A stretch of DNA of 6,863 bases from positions 1 through 6,863 of the forward strand of contig DHMZ01000034.1 of NCBI GenBank assembly GCA_002406055.1, given 5' to 3'. The DNA comes from Spirochaetales bacterium UBA4629 (GTDB lineage Bacteria; Spirochaetota; Spirochaetia; Sphaerochaetales; Sphaerochaetaceae). Positions 5,552 through 6,863 of the stretch are shown here, piece after piece; within the stretch, counting starts at the first letter, position 1, and the number at the start of each line of letters is the position of its first letter. Position numbers and translations under genes: made by a program. The notes beneath the pieces were generated by a model that had not been told where the DNA came from, did no database searches, and saw only the letters and a program-made list of their open reading frames with translations.

Positions 5552-6749
5552 AGCAAGACACTTGATAGAGGCATTACGTTCAGGAGTTCCTTCGCGTGCT
5601 GTTGGTAGATATTTTTCTTCTTCAAGAAAGAATTTGCTCAATTCAATTGAGAATGATTTAGAGAATGTTAAAAATGGTGAATCAGAAGCAAAAGTGATAA
5701 TTGGCAAATATGGAGAGGGAAAGACACATCTATTAAATACTGTTTTCTCTTTAGGAACAGAGAAAAACTATGTTGTTTCACTTATTTCTCTTAGTAAAGA
5801 AAATCCTCCATCTAACTTAAAGAATTTGTATACACGTGTTATAGAAAATACATATCTTCCTCAAAAAAATGAAAGTGGTATTTTTTCTATATTTGAAAAC
5901 ATATCAAAAGACAGTGACAAAGCCAAAGAGCTATATGAATATACGCTTCATAATCTTTCATCAGATAAACTCTACTTTGTTCTAAAAGCTTTTCTCTTTT
6001 CAAAAGGTCATGCTGATGATGATGTAGATGATTTGGAAGCAGATTTATTAGGGCATTTTATTAATCAATCAGCGCTAAAAAGACTATATACAAAATATTG
6101 TGATGAAAAGCCAAATTTCAGAGATAAATTTACTATTAAGAATAATACTTTTGACTATTTCGCATTCATGTCAAAGTTATTTAAGGTAGCAGGATATAGT
6201 GGCTGGATTATTCTTTTTGATGAAGCAGAGTTGATTGGAAGGCTTGCAAAAAAGAGTAGAGAACTTTCCTATTTAAATATATATAAGTTTTTGCAACCAT
6301 CAGGCTCTGTAAATATGTATTCACTTTTTGCGTTTTCTTCTTCTTTTGCTGACGAGGTAATAGCAGGCAAGAATGAATTTAGTGCTATTTCTCTTTCTTC
6401 TAGAAGTGAAGATGAGAAAATAGCTATGGCATATACCCTTGATAGAATCACAAAGGGAGAGGAATTATCTCCACTTACAGATGAGGAACTTAGTGAAGCA
6501 ATTCGTTCGATAATTAGATTATATAAAAGAGCGTATTCTTTAGATAAATCATTTGATGAACAGCAATTGTTTGAAGCATCTAAGAAATCGGGTTTTCTTT
6601 TAAGGACTAAGATTAGAGCGGTAATTGAGGCATTAGATCAAATTTATCAATATGGAGATATGGGAGAAATAGAGGCAACAAAAGTAGACTCAGAAGATTT
6701 GTCAACGATTCTTGATTCTTTTTTTGAAGATGGAGAAGAAGATTTATAA
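5541..6749 (+). CDS. BrxD-like (former DUF2791) P-loop ATPase, ATPase B
   Basis: The protein is 402 aa from the ATG at 5541. Its opening, ARHLIEALRSGVPSRAVGRY, is very like the start of BREX ATP-binding proteins of the BrxD group. Walker A is GKYGEGKT (55-62) and Walker B is GWIILFDEAELI (221-232), with Asp-Glu intact at 227-228. LFAFSSSFADEVI (262-274) fits a sensor strand. An acidic run, DDDVDD, occurs near 159-164, and the protein ends in an acidic tail, EDGEEDL. The length suits the family (about 400-440 aa). The frame extends upstream to an ATG at 5469, but that start would overlap ATPase A by 83 nt and add residues unlike the family. The ATG at 5532 lies one base from the AAGGAG and is too close. 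The ATG at 5541 is ten bases from it and yields MDFEARHLIEAL. The gene overlaps its upstream neighbour by 11 nt and its downstream one by 1 nt, so translation is probably coupled. BrxD proteins are associated with BREX type 2, next to the helicase BrxHI. Confidence 0.9.
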   Translation: MDFEARHLIEALRSGVPSRAVGRYFSSSRKNLLNSIENDLENVKNGESEAKVIIGKYGEGKTHLLNTVFSLGTEKNYVVSLISLSKENPPSNLKNLYTRVIENTYLPQKNESGIFSIFENISKDSDKAKELYEYTLHNLSSDKLYFVLKAFLFSKGHADDDVDDLEADLLGHFINQSALKRLYTKYCDEKPNFRDKFTIKNNTFDYFAFMSKLFKVAGYSGWIILFDEAELIGRLAKKSRELSYLNIYKFLQPSGSVNMYSLFAFSSSFADEVIAGKNEFSAISLSSRSEDEKIAMAYTLDRITKGEELSPLTDEELSEAIRSIIRLYKRAYSLDKSFDEQQLFEASKKSGFLLRTKIRAVIEALDQIYQYGDMGEIEATKVDSEDLSTILDSFFEDGEEDL

Positions 6750-6863
6750 TGGGTAGATTTGTTAATCCAGATAATGTTGCTTTTTCTAGTGCTGTAAAAT
6801 CTGAAATATATGTAGATAAAACAGGTCTTATAGATTATACAAATAGAATTCTAGGAACTACGC
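6749..6863 (+). CDS. N-terminal part of a second AAA-ATPase-like/PD-(D/E)XK protein (runs off the window)
   Basis: An ATG overlaps the preceding stop codon by one base (TAATG). Thirty-eight codons follow to the window edge, reading MGRFVNPDNVAFSSAVKSEI and then YVDKTGLIDYTNRILGTT. Aligned without gaps to the left-hand gene started at 1821, 26 of 38 residues are identical, including NPDN, SEIYVDKTGLI and YTN. This is the hallmark N-terminus of the AAA-ATPase_like (PF09820) family. The P-loop and the nuclease domain, if present, lie outside the window. The 1-nt overlap places it in the ATPase operon and suggests coupled translation. Confidence 0.88.
   Translation, partial: MGRFVNPDNVAFSSAVKSEIYVDKTGLIDYTNRILGTT

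Noticed and set aside
5438..5932. Exact 14-bp direct repeat AAAGCCAAAGAGCT at 5438-5451 and 5919-5932
   Set aside because: Both copies encode DKAKEL within helices of two related ATPases. Chance or shared codon choice in Lys/Glu-rich helices explains it; there is no sign of a mobile or regulatory repeat.
5422..6451. Minus-strand frames at 5422-5625, 5480-5707 and 6269-6451
   Set aside because: They are antisense shadows of the two ATPase genes, Ser-rich as expected from the reverse complement of Lys/Glu/Ser-coding DNA.
1893..6749. Calling the locus a BREX system outright
   Set aside because: Only the BrxD-like ATPase resembles a BREX component closely. The helicase is much smaller than BrxHI, and no PglX, PglZ, BrxL or PglW is visible.
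1893..6749. Calling the locus Shango (TerB protein, ATPase, DEAD helicase)
   Set aside because: I see no TerB-like domain in the 262-aa protein or elsewhere, and there are two ATPases of about 400 aa where that system has one.
1..6863. CRISPR arrays, tRNA or rRNA genes, insertion-sequence ends
   Set aside because: I found no regularly spaced repeats, no cloverleaf-like GC-rich segment, no transposase and no terminal inverted repeats apart from the homologous nuclease genes.

Overview
The window is AT-rich (roughly one third G+C by eye) and densely coded. It carries Shine-Dalgarno-type starts, uses TGG for Trp, and has TAA, TAG and TGA stops, so it is bacterial DNA with the standard code. The AAA-ATPase-like/PD-(D/E)XK genes at both ends belong to a family that is often multiplied in Bacteroidota, spirochaetes, Fibrobacter and low-GC Firmicutes. 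The sequence does not let me choose among these groups. The gene content looks like an accessory or defence island, not a housekeeping region.

Layout from left to right. Positions 1-176 hold the C-terminal end of an unrecognised plus-strand gene. Positions 232-1821 (minus) encode an AAA-ATPase-like protein with a C-terminal PD-(D/E)XK nuclease domain. Positions 1893-3419 (minus) encode an SF2 DEAD/DEAH-type helicase. Positions 3420-3516 are a 97-bp divergent intergenic region with two inverted copies of a promoter-like element. On the plus strand follow a 262-aa protein with a helical N-terminus and no recognised domain (3517-4305), a P-loop ATPase with an altered Walker B (4319-5551), a BrxD-like (former DUF2791) P-loop ATPase (5541-6749), and the first 38 codons of a second AAA-ATPase-like/PD-(D/E)XK gene (6749 onward). 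That last gene is a close paralogue of the left-hand one.

The two transcription units point away from one control region, and each ends in a copy of the same nuclease-type gene. The plus-strand genes are tightly coupled: a 13-nt gap, then an 11-nt overlap, then a 1-nt overlap. A BrxD-type ATPase beside an SF2 helicase recalls the brxD/brxHI pair of type 2 BREX and the TerB-associated ATPase/helicase systems. However, no methylase, PglZ, PglW or TerB gene is visible here. My reading is that helicase, 262-aa protein, ATPase A and ATPase B form the core of a compact, probably anti-phage, nucleic-acid-handling system. One or both flanking nucleases are either effectors or passengers. This is inference from family resemblance and gene order. 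No experiment or database search supports it.
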